Shown here in pieces: positions 51,147 through 60,009 of a stretch of DNA of 64,000 bases; position 1 is the first letter of the stretch, and every line of letters begins with the position of its first letter. The stretch lies in assembly GCA_002305255.1 (NCBI GenBank), contig DBQN01000076.1:17980-81979 (forward strand), read 5' to 3'. Both the position numbers and the translations under genes were made by a program. The notes beneath the pieces were generated by a model that saw only the letters and a list, made by a program, of their open reading frames with translations, did no database searches and was not told the DNA's origin. Source of the stretch: Firmicutes bacterium UBA1393 (GTDB lineage: Bacteria; Bacillota; DTU025).

Positions 51147-52228
51147 CGCCCCTCTGCGTACATTTCTGCGATGATCTGCTCAAGCGGGGGATCGGCAATG
51201 GTAATGTCAGCTATCCTGCCGATCTGCATCAGCCTCGCAAGCACGTCGTCTATGGACGTGGTCGCGGTGTTAACCTGCAGCTTGAAGTTGCCGCGCTTGT
51301 GCTTGAGCACCTGTACGCCCGGGATGTCGAGGCCGGCACCGTCAACACAGCCGTCATCGTTACCATCATCATCTTCGTCGCCGTAGCGCAGGCCGCCGTC
51401 GCCGCCGGCGCCTGCGCCTACGCCGAGATCAAGTCGAACCCTCACGACCTTCATCTTCATGTAGTCGCGTCGAAGGGCAGCTACCGACGTATCCAGCGCC
51501 ACCGTTCCATGGTTGATGACCATTACCCGGCTGCACACTTGCTCGATGTCGCCGACATCGTGAGACGTCAGAAACACGGTGACGCCTTCCTCCCTGTTCA
51601 TCTCGGTGATCAGCTCCCTGATGGACCGCCTCGCCACCACGTCGAGGCCCACGGTAGGCTCATCAAGGAACAGCACCCTGGGAGAGTGCAGCAGTGATGC
51701 GGCTATCTCGCACCTCATCCTCTGCCCAAGGGAAAGCTTGCGCACCGCCGTGCTCATGAGCGGCTCGAGTTCAAATCTATCGACGAGCATGCCGAGCCTT
51801 CGCCGGAACTGGTCGCGCGGAAGATCATACACATGCGCCAGCAGCTCAAAGGTGTCTCTCGGAGGAAGATGATACCACAGCTGCGATCTCTGGCCGAACA
51901 CGCACCCGATACGGTGCGCCAGGGTCTGCCTGTCGCGCCACGGAGTCATACCCAGCACCGAGGCCTGCCCGACCGTGGGATAGAGGATCCCGGTGAGCAT
52001 CTTGATGGTGGTAGACTTTCCCGCACCATTAGGCCCGATGAAAGCCAGGGTCTCACCCTCTTCGACTTCAAATGAGACTGCCTTCACCGCACGCACCTCG
52101 GAGTATTGCGGCGACATGAGGCTCCTGAAACCAGCAGCCAGTCCGGCCGCCTTTTGCGACACTTTGAACACCTTGGCGAGACCGTCAGCCACTATAGCGC
52201 GCACATCGTTCACTTCCTCTGAGAACAT
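51143..52228 (-). CDS. ABC-2 type exporter ATP-binding protein with an acidic insert
   Basis: The 361-residue ATPase has Walker A GPNGAGKST, signature KLSLGQRMRCEIAA and Walker B VLFLDEPTVGLDV, then the switch HDVGDIEQVCSRV. It powers the two DUF990-type permeases. Near residue 285 a low-complexity insert rich in glycine and aspartate (GDEDDDGNDDGCVDGAGLD) breaks the C-terminal regulatory part. The insert may be a flexible surface loop or a repeat expansion. The gene is divergent from the small zinc-ribbon gene at 52261. Confidence 0.9.
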   Translation of the reverse strand: MFSEEVNDVRAIVADGLAKVFKVSQKAAGLAAGFRSLMSPQYSEVRAVKAVSFEVEEGETLAFIGPNGAGKSTTIKMLTGILYPTVGQASVLGMTPWRDRQTLAHRIGCVFGQRSQLWYHLPPRDTFELLAHVYDLPRDQFRRRLGMLVDRFELEPLMSTAVRKLSLGQRMRCEIAASLLHSPRVLFLDEPTVGLDVVARRSIRELITEMNREEGVTVFLTSHDVGDIEQVCSRVMVINHGTVALDTSVAALRRDYMKMKVVRVRLDLGVGAGAGGDGGLRYGDEDDDGNDDGCVDGAGLDIPGVQVLKHKRGNFKLQVNTATTSIDDVLARLMQIGRIADITIADPPLEQIIAEMYAEGR

Positions 52229-52260
52229 ACTAGCGCCAGTGATCTAGGGAGGTGCGATCC

Positions 52261-52470
52261 ATGGTCAAACTGAGGAAACAGCCGGGTGACAAGCTCACTC
52301 CGACTGCTTCTGGCACAGCATCAACCTTCAAGTGCAGCAGTTGCGGCATGATGTTCCCCGGCCCCGATGCCTCATCGGGCGACATGTCCTGTTCCACCTG
52401 CCCTGGCTGCGGACAGTCCAACTGCACGGAGACGACGGAAATGGTGAATAGCTCCGATCAGGATTACTGA
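52261..52470 (+). CDS. Small zinc-ribbon-like protein
   Basis: A 69-residue protein with two cysteine pairs, FKCSSCGMMF and CSTCPGCGQSNC, spaced like a zinc ribbon, with a serine/threonine-rich head and acidic tail. ATG at 52261 lies after GGGAGG. It is flanked by convergent and divergent neighbours, so it stands alone. No named family was recognised. A good ribosome site and the cysteine spacing suggest a real gene. Confidence 0.55.
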   Translation: MVKLRKQPGDKLTPTASGTASTFKCSSCGMMFPGPDASSGDMSCSTCPGCGQSNCTETTEMVNSSDQDY

Positions 52471-52491
52471 GCCCTTGAAGGTCCCGTTTCT

Positions 52492-52531
52492 GAGCCGGCG
52501 CTCCACGCGCGAACGCTGAGGGCGCCGGCTC
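52492..52531. terminator. Bidirectional hairpin between converging genes
   Basis: GAGCCGGCGC (52492-52501) and GCGCCGGCTC (52522-52531) pair perfectly over ten bases. It lies midway between the zinc-ribbon gene and the secreted-protein gene that face each other, so it can end both transcripts. The U-run is weak. Confidence 0.6.
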
Positions 52532-52547
52532 TGCCCGCGTGCTTAGC

Positions 52548-53249
52548 CTAGATCGCTCCGCTGACCCAGATCGACTCGGCCTTCCAGCCCCCGACTCCGG
52601 TGATCAGGGGCACCCCCAAGGGTCGATACTCCAGCACCAGCGGATTGGCCAGGTTGTTCCATATGGTGAACTGGCCCTTACCCGTCACGAAAGCGGGCAG
52701 GTACATCCGGTTGCCGTTGATCTCCACCGGGTAGAGGATCTCCTCCTCAACCAGGAGATCTCCCGAGAACAACCCGGCGAGGTTAGCTCCTCCGGTGCGA
52801 AAGTTGTAGGCCCTCTTGCCAGTTCTCAGCTCGCGCAGCACCTCCCGCGACACCCACGGTGCCGTCCACTCAGTCTCGTCGGGATCTCCAATCCCGAACA
52901 CGGGGCCGAAGGTTCTCCCCTTGTCTAGCCCTGTGAGCACCCTGAGCGTGGCATTTGGCACCGATCCGTCACTGCGCGGGCGCACCCACGCTATCTCCAC
53001 CGGCCCCGGGTAGGAACTCTTCTGAACCGTCACCCTCCACTCCAACTCCGTCACTGACCTCGCCACGATCCGGCGGAACACCACGTGCATGCCTGCGCTA
53101 ATCGGGGGCTCCGGCTTGAACACCTCGTAGTCCTGCACGACAGCGCTTCCGGCCGCCGCAGGTTCCGGCGTGAGCAGCATCGCCGCGGCGACAACTATCA
53201 CGAGCAGCATGGCAAAGGCCGAGAACCGCTTTACACTCCTCGTAGTCAC
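52548..53249 (-). CDS. Secreted protein of unknown function
   Basis: A 233-residue protein with an export signal (SVKRFSAFAMLLVIVVAAAM then PEPAAAGS). The rest is beta-rich: VVFRRIVARSVTELEWRVTV, PVEIAWVRPRSDG, ILYPVEINGNRMYLPAF and NNLANPLVLEYRPLG. No catalytic motif or known domain was recognised. It overlaps the amidohydrolase gene by four bases, so they are co-translated. It acts outside the membrane. Confidence 0.75.
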   Translation of the reverse strand: MTTRSVKRFSAFAMLLVIVVAAAMLLTPEPAAAGSAVVQDYEVFKPEPPISAGMHVVFRRIVARSVTELEWRVTVQKSSYPGPVEIAWVRPRSDGSVPNATLRVLTGLDKGRTFGPVFGIGDPDETEWTAPWVSREVLRELRTGKRAYNFRTGGANLAGLFSGDLLVEEEILYPVEINGNRMYLPAFVTGKGQFTIWNNLANPLVLEYRPLGVPLITGVGGWKAESIWVSGAI

Positions 53250-54850
53250 CTAGCATGTCCCCTCTCGAATACGAACTCTCCGTTGATCATTGTCGCGTCA
53301 ACCCTGATTTCCAGGAAGTCGGGCATGGGCATGGCGAACAGATCTTGCGACAGGATGGCCAGGTCAGCCAGGGCCCCCGGCACAATCGTCGAACGGCGCG
53401 CGCCAGCAGGCAGCCCCGCGGCCCGGGCTGCACCTACCGTGTATGCGCGCAGAGTCTCCTCCACAGTCAACCGCTCCTCAGGGTACCAGCCGAATTGCGC
53501 CTCCGATCCGGGCTCCTTTCGGATCACCGCAGCATATAGCCCCCTGAGCGGGTCAGGCGTCTCCACCGGCGCGTCGGAACCGAAAGCCAGCGTGGCTCCG
53601 CTCCTTGCGAGGCTCTTGAAGGCGTACGCCCACCTGCTCCGGCCGCCCCAGTGCAGGTCGGCTATGCGGATATCGCCGAGCACGTGCACCGGCTGCATCG
53701 ACGCAACGACGCCGAGGTCGGCCAGTCTCCTTACGTCATTCGGATGCAGCAGCTGAACATGTTCGATCCTGTGCGTGAGCCGTCGCGCGGCGCTGTCTTC
53801 TTTCACTGAGTCAAAGATATCGAGGATGTCGCGGTTGGCCCTGTCGCCGATGGCGTGAATCGCGCACCCGATGTTGTTCAGCACCGCTCTGCCGACAAGC
53901 TTCGCCATCTCCTCCTTTGGCGTAACCTCGATGCCATAGTCGTTCTCGGTGCCTTCGTAGGGCTTGAGCATGTGAGCTGTGTGGGAGCCCAGCGAGCCGT
54001 CAGCAAACGCCTTCAGCTGCCCGATGACGATCCAGTCATCACCGAATCCGCTCGACAACCCGAGGTCGACGGCAGCATCAAGCGATGCGGCGGGAATGGC
54101 CTGCACCACCCTGAGCTTAAGTTTGCGCTCGCGCTTCATCTGCTGGAGTGCGGCGAAGGCCAGGCCACCATCCATGTTGTGGATGCAGCCTATCCCCATG
54201 CTGTGCAACACTGCCTGGGCGCGCTGCATGGCCTCAACCAGCTGCGACTGAGTGACCTCGGGCATCACGTTCGCCACCATGAAGGCCGCTTTCTCGTTGA
54301 GCAGGCCCGTGGCCTGCCTGGTGTCGGGATCCCTCACGATCCTACCTCCATCAGGATCAGGCGTATCAAGGCCGATCCTGGCCAGGCGAAGCGCGGCTGT
54401 GTTCGCCCACAGTGAGTGCAGATCCTTGCTCCAGAGCGCCACCGGCGTGTGCGGGGCCACGGCATCAAGATACGACCTATCCGGCTGCTTGCCCTGGGGC
54501 CATGTGTTGGAGTTCCAGCCCACTCCTGTGATCCACGCCCCCGGGGGCGTCGTGGGAACGGCCTTCGCCACCAGCTCAGCCACGTGTTCCGGCCCGGTGG
54601 TGTCTATGAGGTCAACCCCTATCATGCTCATCGCGTAATACATGAAGTGAATGTGTGCATCGGTGAACGCTGGCACCAGTGTGCGCCCTGAAAGATCGAT
54701 CCTGATGAAGCTATCGTCTACAACGCTCGCGACATCCTGCTCAGAGCCTGCCGCGAGCACCCTCCTGCCGACAACGGCCACCGCCGTGCAGAGCGGACTC
54801 CGGGGATTGGCGGTATAGACTCGTCCGCCATGGAAGAAGTATTTGGCCAA
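53246..54850 (-). CDS. Amidohydrolase, YtcJ type (amidohydrolase 3)
   Basis: This 534-residue metal-dependent hydrolase has the YtcJ pattern. The first metal HxH is in FTDAHIHFMYYAMS. ITGVGWNSNTWPQGKQPDRS and DGSLGSHTAHMLKPY follow, then HAIGDRANRDILDIF and HRIEHVQLLHPNDV with metal histidines, and FGSDAPVETPDPL with the last aspartate. It lacks an export signal. Substrates of this group are amides or cyclic nitrogen compounds and cannot be told here. It is encoded just upstream of the secreted protein. Confidence 0.88.
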   Translation of the reverse strand: MAKYFFHGGRVYTANPRSPLCTAVAVVGRRVLAAGSEQDVASVVDDSFIRIDLSGRTLVPAFTDAHIHFMYYAMSMIGVDLIDTTGPEHVAELVAKAVPTTPPGAWITGVGWNSNTWPQGKQPDRSYLDAVAPHTPVALWSKDLHSLWANTAALRLARIGLDTPDPDGGRIVRDPDTRQATGLLNEKAAFMVANVMPEVTQSQLVEAMQRAQAVLHSMGIGCIHNMDGGLAFAALQQMKRERKLKLRVVQAIPAASLDAAVDLGLSSGFGDDWIVIGQLKAFADGSLGSHTAHMLKPYEGTENDYGIEVTPKEEMAKLVGRAVLNNIGCAIHAIGDRANRDILDIFDSVKEDSAARRLTHRIEHVQLLHPNDVRRLADLGVVASMQPVHVLGDIRIADLHWGGRSRWAYAFKSLARSGATLAFGSDAPVETPDPLRGLYAAVIRKEPGSEAQFGWYPEERLTVEETLRAYTVGAARAAGLPAGARRSTIVPGALADLAILSQDLFAMPMPDFLEIRVDATMINGEFVFERGHAR

Positions 54851-55017
54851 GACAGTCGCCTCCTACATGCGCCGGCTTTCGCACTTAGTTCATCACTCCA
54901 TCATCCATTTCCTGCTCCGGATGGCCTGAAGGAGTAAATGCACCTTTACTAGAAGTACCGTTTGTGAACGAACAAAGTCAAGATAGCTGGGAATCTCAGC
55001 TTATCTATAGGGGCGCA

Positions 55018-57780
55018 ATGATGAGAAGACTGACCTTCGTACTGACACTACTCGGACTTCTGGCCGTGGCCCTGCCGTTGTCGGCAGAGCAGGCCTTCAT
55101 TTCTTCCCCTGCTACGCCGCTGCTTGGAGACTGGTGGCCTGCCGCCAGCCTTGAGCTGCCTCTCGCCCACGGCGCGACACTGGAGCGCATCAGCTGGCTG
55201 GGCAGCGTTGGCTGGATGCAGCTCACGGTGATCACGGTGGACCTCGGCGCCCAGTCTCTCAAAGTCGAGCCGGTGCTGGCCCACGCGGCGCTCTCGTCTC
55301 CCGGCCGACCAACAGAAGTAGCACGCGAAAACAGTCTCATAGCCGCTGTAAACAGTGACTTCTTTGACATGGGAGCCACCGGCGGCCCCCTTTCACTGGT
55401 TGCGTCGGAAGGACGCGTGATCAGGTCTCCAAGGGTGGATCCCAGTTTCGCCACGATCGCCATCACCCGCGACGGCCAGGCGATACTGGGGCAGTGGGAC
55501 TGGGTGGGAGCACTGGAATCAGCCGACGGCTCGATTATAGTGGAGCTGTCGGCCATGAACGAGATCTCGGTGGCACAAGACTCCGCGGTGCTATACACTC
55601 CCGAATGGACGTGGCCCAGGCCGCAATCGCGCTCCGACGCCGCCTACATCGCCATTTCAGAGGGCGTCGTGACGATGGCGGGCAACGGATACCCTGCATC
55701 TGGTTCCGGCACCTACGTGGTTGCCAGAGGCAGCCAGGCGGAGCTGCTGCGCCGTCTTGTGCCAGGCGATCCGGTGACCATCTCTCACGAACTTCGCCCT
55801 GGCTTCGACGGGTTGGTGGCGGCGTTCTCGGGAAAGCCCATACTGGTGATAGATGGAGAAGAAGCTCCCGGTCTGCTCAAACACACCGGAATCAGCGCGG
55901 CTGTGCCGGCGCCGCGCACCGCAGCCGGTATCACTGCTGATGGTCGCACGCTGATCCTCGCAGTCGTCGATGGCCGCCTCACCGGCGCGCGCGGTGCGAC
56001 CCTGCCTGAGATGGCCAGGATCATGATAGAGCTGGGTGCCGTAAGCGCCCTCAACCTCGACGGAGGCGCGTCATCCGCCGTCGTGGCCAGGGATCCGGTG
56101 ACGGGCGCCTTGGTGTCGGCCAGCCGGCCGTCGGGGACAGTCGAAAGGCCAGTTCCTTACGTGATAGGCCTGGTGCCTGTGCTGGCAGCAGAGGTGGCGA
56201 CAGAGTCGCCGGCTGTCTCCGCCGTCGACGAGGCATCTGAGGCGGGTGCTGACGTAGAGGCAGCAGACGGCCATGCTGATGAGGATGTAGATGTGGCGGC
56301 GGATGCCGCGGGCGATGCCTCGGCTGACGCTGGGCATGGCGACGCTGACCTTGGGGCCGGCCCGACAGCCGACGCGTCCCTGAGCCAGCCGTCGGCGCCG
56401 GCCTTCATCGCAGTGGAGGTCGACACAGGTGTCAGGGCGTACACCTTCCCATCCCTGGCACGGGCTGTGGCCGACGGCACGCGGTTCATCGCCGGCGACG
56501 AACTGGCTTGCCCCGTCGGCAGCAAGCTGAGGCTGAGAGTAATCGCCTTCGACGAACACATGAGTCGAAGGCCCACCGACTCGGCACCGAACGGCCCCGT
56601 CTGGCAAGTGCTTCACCCAAAGAGCCTCAGGTCACAGCAGGACCTCATCGAAGAGGTATGGAGACCTGCGGCCGATGGTTCTGAGGTTGAGTTCGACCCG
56701 CTGCCCGGATCACGCACGCAGATAAGTGTGGTATGGCCGGGGGCAGACGGCAGTGTATCAAACGTGGTGTCCTTCGCGGTGCGGTGCGATGATCTGCCTC
56801 TGGCCGCTTCCACGGGAACGGAGGCCGAAAGGGCATGGCTCCTACTCGATGGTTTCGAGGCCGTAGACGGATGGACCGCCGCAACGTCGTCGCCCACGGT
56901 ATTGGCGTCGGTTGCGCTCGCTGCCGGCGCACCATGGGACGTTTCGCTGGGGCTCGCTGCGCCCGTGGCGCCTGTGGGGAACGTGGCATTACTCCGGTTT
57001 GACTTGAGGTCCACCGAACCGACTCGCGCGGCGTACTTGCGGACAGTCAGGCCGCTGCTGCTGCCTGAGGGCGTGAAGTCGGTAGGCATGTGGGTGTGGT
57101 CTGACGGCAACGGTCACTGGCTCCGGGCGACCATCGTTGACGGCGCCGGCACCAAGCATCCGCTCGACTTCGGCAGGCTAGACTGGCTCGGCTGGCGCTT
57201 CGTCATGGCCGAGGTACCGGCGGAGCTGTCGGGCAGCAGCGTTGCGCTGTCACAGATCTACGTCGTTGAATTCAAGACTGAGCTGGGAGTGAGTGGCGAG
57301 ATCGGTATCGATCAGGTGTGTGCCCTGGTGGCGGCGCCTGAGGTTGAGGTCGAGACGGCGCCCCTGGCAGCGCCGGTGGCCGGTGACGCCACCGGGATAG
57401 GCCCCGCCACGACGATCACCATCGGAACCGGCCCCATCCAGTGGGCCCGACTCCGCGCCGAGCTAGAGGAGTTCAGGCTCAGCGCATCGCACGACCTAGA
57501 GATCGTGCTCGAGGGGCGGACCCTGGCCCACAGGCCGTCAGGTATCGTGCGCGACGGCAAGCTCACCATGGGCGGCAGCATGGGCGACGCCATCGCAGCC
57601 GAGTTGCTGCTGACGATGGCGGCAGACTGCCTCGATGGTTCTACCAGCGTGACCCTGATACAGGAGGACAACTCCCTGACAGACTCAGGCGAGACCAGAG
57701 CCGTGGTAGACGGAGTGCTGCTCATCTGGCGCGGCAGGTCGACGCCAGCCGCCGATGCCGCCGATGCGACGGGCAGATAG
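55018..57780 (+). CDS. Large secreted protein with a phosphodiester glycosidase (NAGPA) domain
   Basis: The roughly 920-residue protein has a signal peptide (MRRLTFVLTLLGLLAVALPL, SAEQ) and a phosphodiester glycosidase domain (about residues 60-395). The domain shows NSDFFDMGATGGPLSLVAS, TAAGITADGRTLILAVVDG and GAVSALNLDGGASSAVVA. A linker very rich in alanine, aspartate and glutamate follows (ADVEAADGHADEDVDVAAD). After it come an Ig-like stretch and a carbohydrate-binding-like jelly roll (about residues 610-780; LLLDGFEAVDGWTAATSS). A final region is short. ATG 55018 or 55021 has AGGGG upstream; GTG at 54964 is in frame. It probably trims phosphodiester-linked sugars of wall polymers. Confidence 0.83.
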   Translation: MMRRLTFVLTLLGLLAVALPLSAEQAFISSPATPLLGDWWPAASLELPLAHGATLERISWLGSVGWMQLTVITVDLGAQSLKVEPVLAHAALSSPGRPTEVARENSLIAAVNSDFFDMGATGGPLSLVASEGRVIRSPRVDPSFATIAITRDGQAILGQWDWVGALESADGSIIVELSAMNEISVAQDSAVLYTPEWTWPRPQSRSDAAYIAISEGVVTMAGNGYPASGSGTYVVARGSQAELLRRLVPGDPVTISHELRPGFDGLVAAFSGKPILVIDGEEAPGLLKHTGISAAVPAPRTAAGITADGRTLILAVVDGRLTGARGATLPEMARIMIELGAVSALNLDGGASSAVVARDPVTGALVSASRPSGTVERPVPYVIGLVPVLAAEVATESPAVSAVDEASEAGADVEAADGHADEDVDVAADAAGDASADAGHGDADLGAGPTADASLSQPSAPAFIAVEVDTGVRAYTFPSLARAVADGTRFIAGDELACPVGSKLRLRVIAFDEHMSRRPTDSAPNGPVWQVLHPKSLRSQQDLIEEVWRPAADGSEVEFDPLPGSRTQISVVWPGADGSVSNVVSFAVRCDDLPLAASTGTEAERAWLLLDGFEAVDGWTAATSSPTVLASVALAAGAPWDVSLGLAAPVAPVGNVALLRFDLRSTEPTRAAYLRTVRPLLLPEGVKSVGMWVWSDGNGHWLRATIVDGAGTKHPLDFGRLDWLGWRFVMAEVPAELSGSSVALSQIYVVEFKTELGVSGEIGIDQVCALVAAPEVEVETAPLAAPVAGDATGIGPATTITIGTGPIQWARLRAELEEFRLSASHDLEIVLEGRTLAHRPSGIVRDGKLTMGGSMGDAIAAELLLTMAADCLDGSTSVTLIQEDNSLTDSGETRAVVDGVLLIWRGRSTPAADAADATGR

Positions 57781-57843
57781 GAGATCACGCGGCAGAGGGA
57801 TGCCCGAGGCCGTCGACAGCCGTCTGCGACTTGATGGTCGGGC

Positions 57844-58080
57844 CTAATGCAGGTGGAGGACTACCAGTCTCTTTGCACCCCAGAGGCGCAAGCGGTGAAA
57901 AGCAGGCAGCTCGTCGCGCGAACGCCCGAAGTCCCGCCATCTCAGGTCACGCGGTCGGGTCAGAAGGATGGATACGCCCCGTGAGGAACACAAAGCCTGT
58001 ACCTTCAACTCCAGCCCGACGCTGACAACGCAGACGGTCCGGCTCGCGATATCCACTCCGGAGCTCGCGTTGGCGTGACT
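57844..58080 (-). pseudogene. Eroded N-acetylmuramoyl-L-alanine amidase (cwlD-like) fragment
   Basis: The minus strand encodes a fragment that aligns by eye with the middle of CwlD/amidase-3 proteins. It has VGLELKVQALCSSRGVSILL, TRPRD, SRDEL and WGAKRLVVLHLH, then a TAG. Intact amidases show LELK.LLE.RG..V.LTR, a helix, and ..GA.LFISLHLN in the same order and spacing. The N-terminal zinc ligand region (the usual GHGG) is missing, and the frame ends before the second half. The place is right: cwlD lies just after rpsI in Bacillus. No functional protein is expected. Confidence 0.55.
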
Positions 58081-58090
58081 AGTCGCGCGC

Positions 58091-58122
58091 ACAGAGAAAA
58101 GGCGGGCCCATCGGGACCCGCC
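58091..58122 (-). terminator. Intrinsic terminator of rplM-rpsI
   Basis: On the minus strand a GGCGGG/CCCGCC stem (58101-58122) is followed by TTTTCTCTG. It stands about 48 bases past the rpsI stop codon and is a typical rho-independent terminator. It also cuts off any read-through into the amidase remnant. Confidence 0.82.
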
Positions 58123-58169
58123 ACCATGCACTATGCAACCGCCATCCGAAACCGCGTGCTGCCTCGAAG

Positions 58170-58562
58170 TTACCTCTTCGAGAACTGAGGCGCCTTACGA
58201 GCCTTCTTCAGACCGTACTTGCGGCGCTCCTTCATCCTCGGATCACGAGTGAGGAACCCGGCACGCTTCAGAGCGGTCCTCAACTCGGGGTCGGCAAGGG
58301 CCAAAGCCCTCGAAATCCCGTGCCTGACTGCGCCGGCCTGACCTGACACTCCGCCGCCCTTGACATCGACGTCGACATCGAACTTGCCGACGGTATTAGT
58401 CACCGCGAAGGGTGCGTTGACAACCAACTCAAGAGTGCGCCTGCCAAAGTAGGCCAGGACTTCCTTATCGTTGACTTTGATGATGCCGCTGCCCGGAGCC
58501 AACCTCACGCGGGCTACGGAACACTTGCGCCTTCCTGTTGCCATCTGCTTCAGTTCTGCCAC
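58170..58562 (-). CDS. rpsI: 30S ribosomal protein S9
   Basis: A 130-residue S9 protein. It starts [20 protein letters not shown] and has [20 protein letters not shown] and the basic tail [20 protein letters not shown] ending in QFSKR, the conserved C-terminus that reaches the P site. Length is normal. It lies 26 bp after rplM in the same transcript and is followed by a strong terminator. Confidence 0.98.
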   Translation of the reverse strand: MAELKQMATGRRKCSVARVRLAPGSGIIKVNDKEVLAYFGRRTLELVVNAPFAVTNTVGKFDVDVDVKGGGVSGQAGAVRHGISRALALADPELRTALKRAGFLTRDPRMKERRKYGLKKARKAPQFSKR

Positions 58563-58588
58563 AGAGTTCTCCTCCTTCTTCGCCCTCG

Positions 58589-59026
58589 TCAGATCTTCAC
58601 TTCGAGCACTTCGGGCTGCTGGGCTGCGTGTGGGTGCTCACTGCCTGCGTAGACTTTCAGCTTCAGCGCCATCTTCCTGCCCAGCCTGTTGTGGGGGAGC
58701 ATGCCCTTGATGGCCTTCTCGACCGCCCTCTCGGGTTTCGTGGCAATGAACTTGCCGTAGGTCATCTGGCGGATCCCGCCTGGATATCCGGTATGCCAGT
58801 AATGGATCTTGTCCTGAAGCTTGTTGCCGGTCAGCACTACCTTCGACGCATTGATGACCACGACGTGGTCACCGCAATCGATAAACGGCGTATAGATGGG
58901 CTTATGTTTGCCCTTGAGGATGCGAGCTACCTCACTAGCGAGCCTGCCCAGAGGCTTCCCGGCGGCATCGATAACATACCACTTGCGGGTGATGTCACCA
59001 GGAGTCGGTGTGAACGTGGCCGACAT
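58589..59026 (-). CDS. rplM: 50S ribosomal protein L13
   Basis: A 145-residue L13 protein with [59 protein letters not shown] and [23 protein letters not shown] at 59026 has GGGAGG seven bases upstream; the frame is open seven codons further but that start has no ribosome site. It is the first gene behind its own promoter, with rpsI next. Confidence 0.98.
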   Translation of the reverse strand: MSATFTPTPGDITRKWYVIDAAGKPLGRLASEVARILKGKHKPIYTPFIDCGDHVVVINASKVVLTGNKLQDKIHYWHTGYPGGIRQMTYGKFIATKPERAVEKAIKGMLPHNRLGRKMALKLKVYAGSEHPHAAQQPEVLEVKI

Positions 59027-59112
59027 TGAGTTCCCTCCCAGATTCAACTGCTCTGCTGAGTGTCATCAGTGGGTCCGGGGCAGGGCGCCACTGGTACAAA
59101 ACTCACGAAGCA

Positions 59113-59141
59113 ATTCTAATATAGCGACAATCCACTGTCAA
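59113..59141 (-). promoter_or_regulatory. Promoter of rplM-rpsI
   Basis: On the minus strand a perfect TTGACA (59136-59141) and TAGAAT (59113-59118) are 17 bp apart. It lies about 87 bp before the rplM start. It is a strong sigma-A promoter that makes rplM-rpsI independent of the upstream ribosomal/ECF transcript. Confidence 0.88.
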
Positions 59142-59177
59142 GGACGCCCGGCCCAGCCATACCAGCCGGGCACCAAC

Positions 59178-60008
59178 CTAAGGCCGTGCTAGCTCAGTAT
59201 AAGGCGCGGGGTAGTCCACGCGTACCAGATACAGACCATCCGGCGGAGCCGTTGCGGGCCCCTGCCCCCTGTCACGCCCCGCGAGCAGCTCGCCGGGGCG
59301 CTCGCAGCCGCACCTGCCCCATCCTACTTCGAGCAGAGCTGCTACTATTGTGCGCACCATCTTGTACAGGAATCCGTCTGCTTCGATCTCGAATACCGCC
59401 AACTCCTGGCCCAGCGCCGGCCAGCACTCCCTGCGCACCTCAATACGTCTCACTGTGCGCACCGTCGTGCGAGCAGATGACCCGGTGGCCGCATATGCCG
59501 CGAAATCGTGCCTGCCCACCAGGGGAACCGCCGCCCTCTGCATGGCGTCGATCTCATCGTCGGAGAACCGACGATCAAGCAAGAGCGCACGGCCCTTGAG
59601 CAGAGCCTGCCCGCTCCCTGCCGCGCTCTGCCCTGGAGCTGAGTCCGCACCCAACGGCGCGGCGGCCAGGTACCTGTAGGTCTTCCCCACCGCATCGAAC
59701 CTGGCGTTGAAGGCATCGTGCACGGCAAAGGACCCTATCGCCCTGATGTCATAGGGCAGCTTCGTGTTGAGGGCTGCCGCGAACCTTTCCGGGGGAATGG
59801 AAGACAGAGTCTTGAGGCTCACGACCTGCCCGAGGGCGTGCACCCCGGCGTCGGTGCGCCCTGCACCAGTGATCCTCACCCTCTCCCCCGTGAGACGGGC
59901 GATCGCATCCTCTACAGTACCCTGCACCGTCGGACCGCCGGCCGCCTGCACCTGGTAGCCGCTGTAGCCTGTGCCGACGTATTCGAGCACCAACGCCACG
60001 TTTGCCAT
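59178..60008 (-). CDS. truA: tRNA pseudouridine synthase A
   Basis: The 276-residue protein has ALVLEYVGTGYSGYQVQAAG at the start. The catalytic aspartate motif ITGAGRTDAGVHALGQV, HDAFNARFDAVGKTYRYL and FEIEADGFLYKMVRTIVAAL follow, all TruA hallmarks. It makes pseudouridine at positions 38-40 in the anticodon arm of tRNAs. It is encoded one base after ecfT. Slightly long for the family (about 245-270 aa), with extra residues after RYLAAAPLG. Confidence 0.96.
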   Translation of the reverse strand: MANVALVLEYVGTGYSGYQVQAAGGPTVQGTVEDAIARLTGERVRITGAGRTDAGVHALGQVVSLKTLSSIPPERFAAALNTKLPYDIRAIGSFAVHDAFNARFDAVGKTYRYLAAAPLGADSAPGQSAAGSGQALLKGRALLLDRRFSDDEIDAMQRAAVPLVGRHDFAAYAATGSSARTTVRTVRRIEVRRECWPALGQELAVFEIEADGFLYKMVRTIVAALLEVGWGRCGCERPGELLAGRDRGQGPATAPPDGLYLVRVDYPAPYTELARP

Positions 60009-60009
60009 G

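Larger units (their letters stand above)
57781..58169. other. Gene-poor stretch between the glycosidase protein and rpsI
   Basis: About 390 bases without an intact gene. It holds the cwlD-like remnant (57844-58080) and the rpsI terminator (58091-58122). Bases 57781-57843 show nothing recognisable. Confidence 0.6.
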
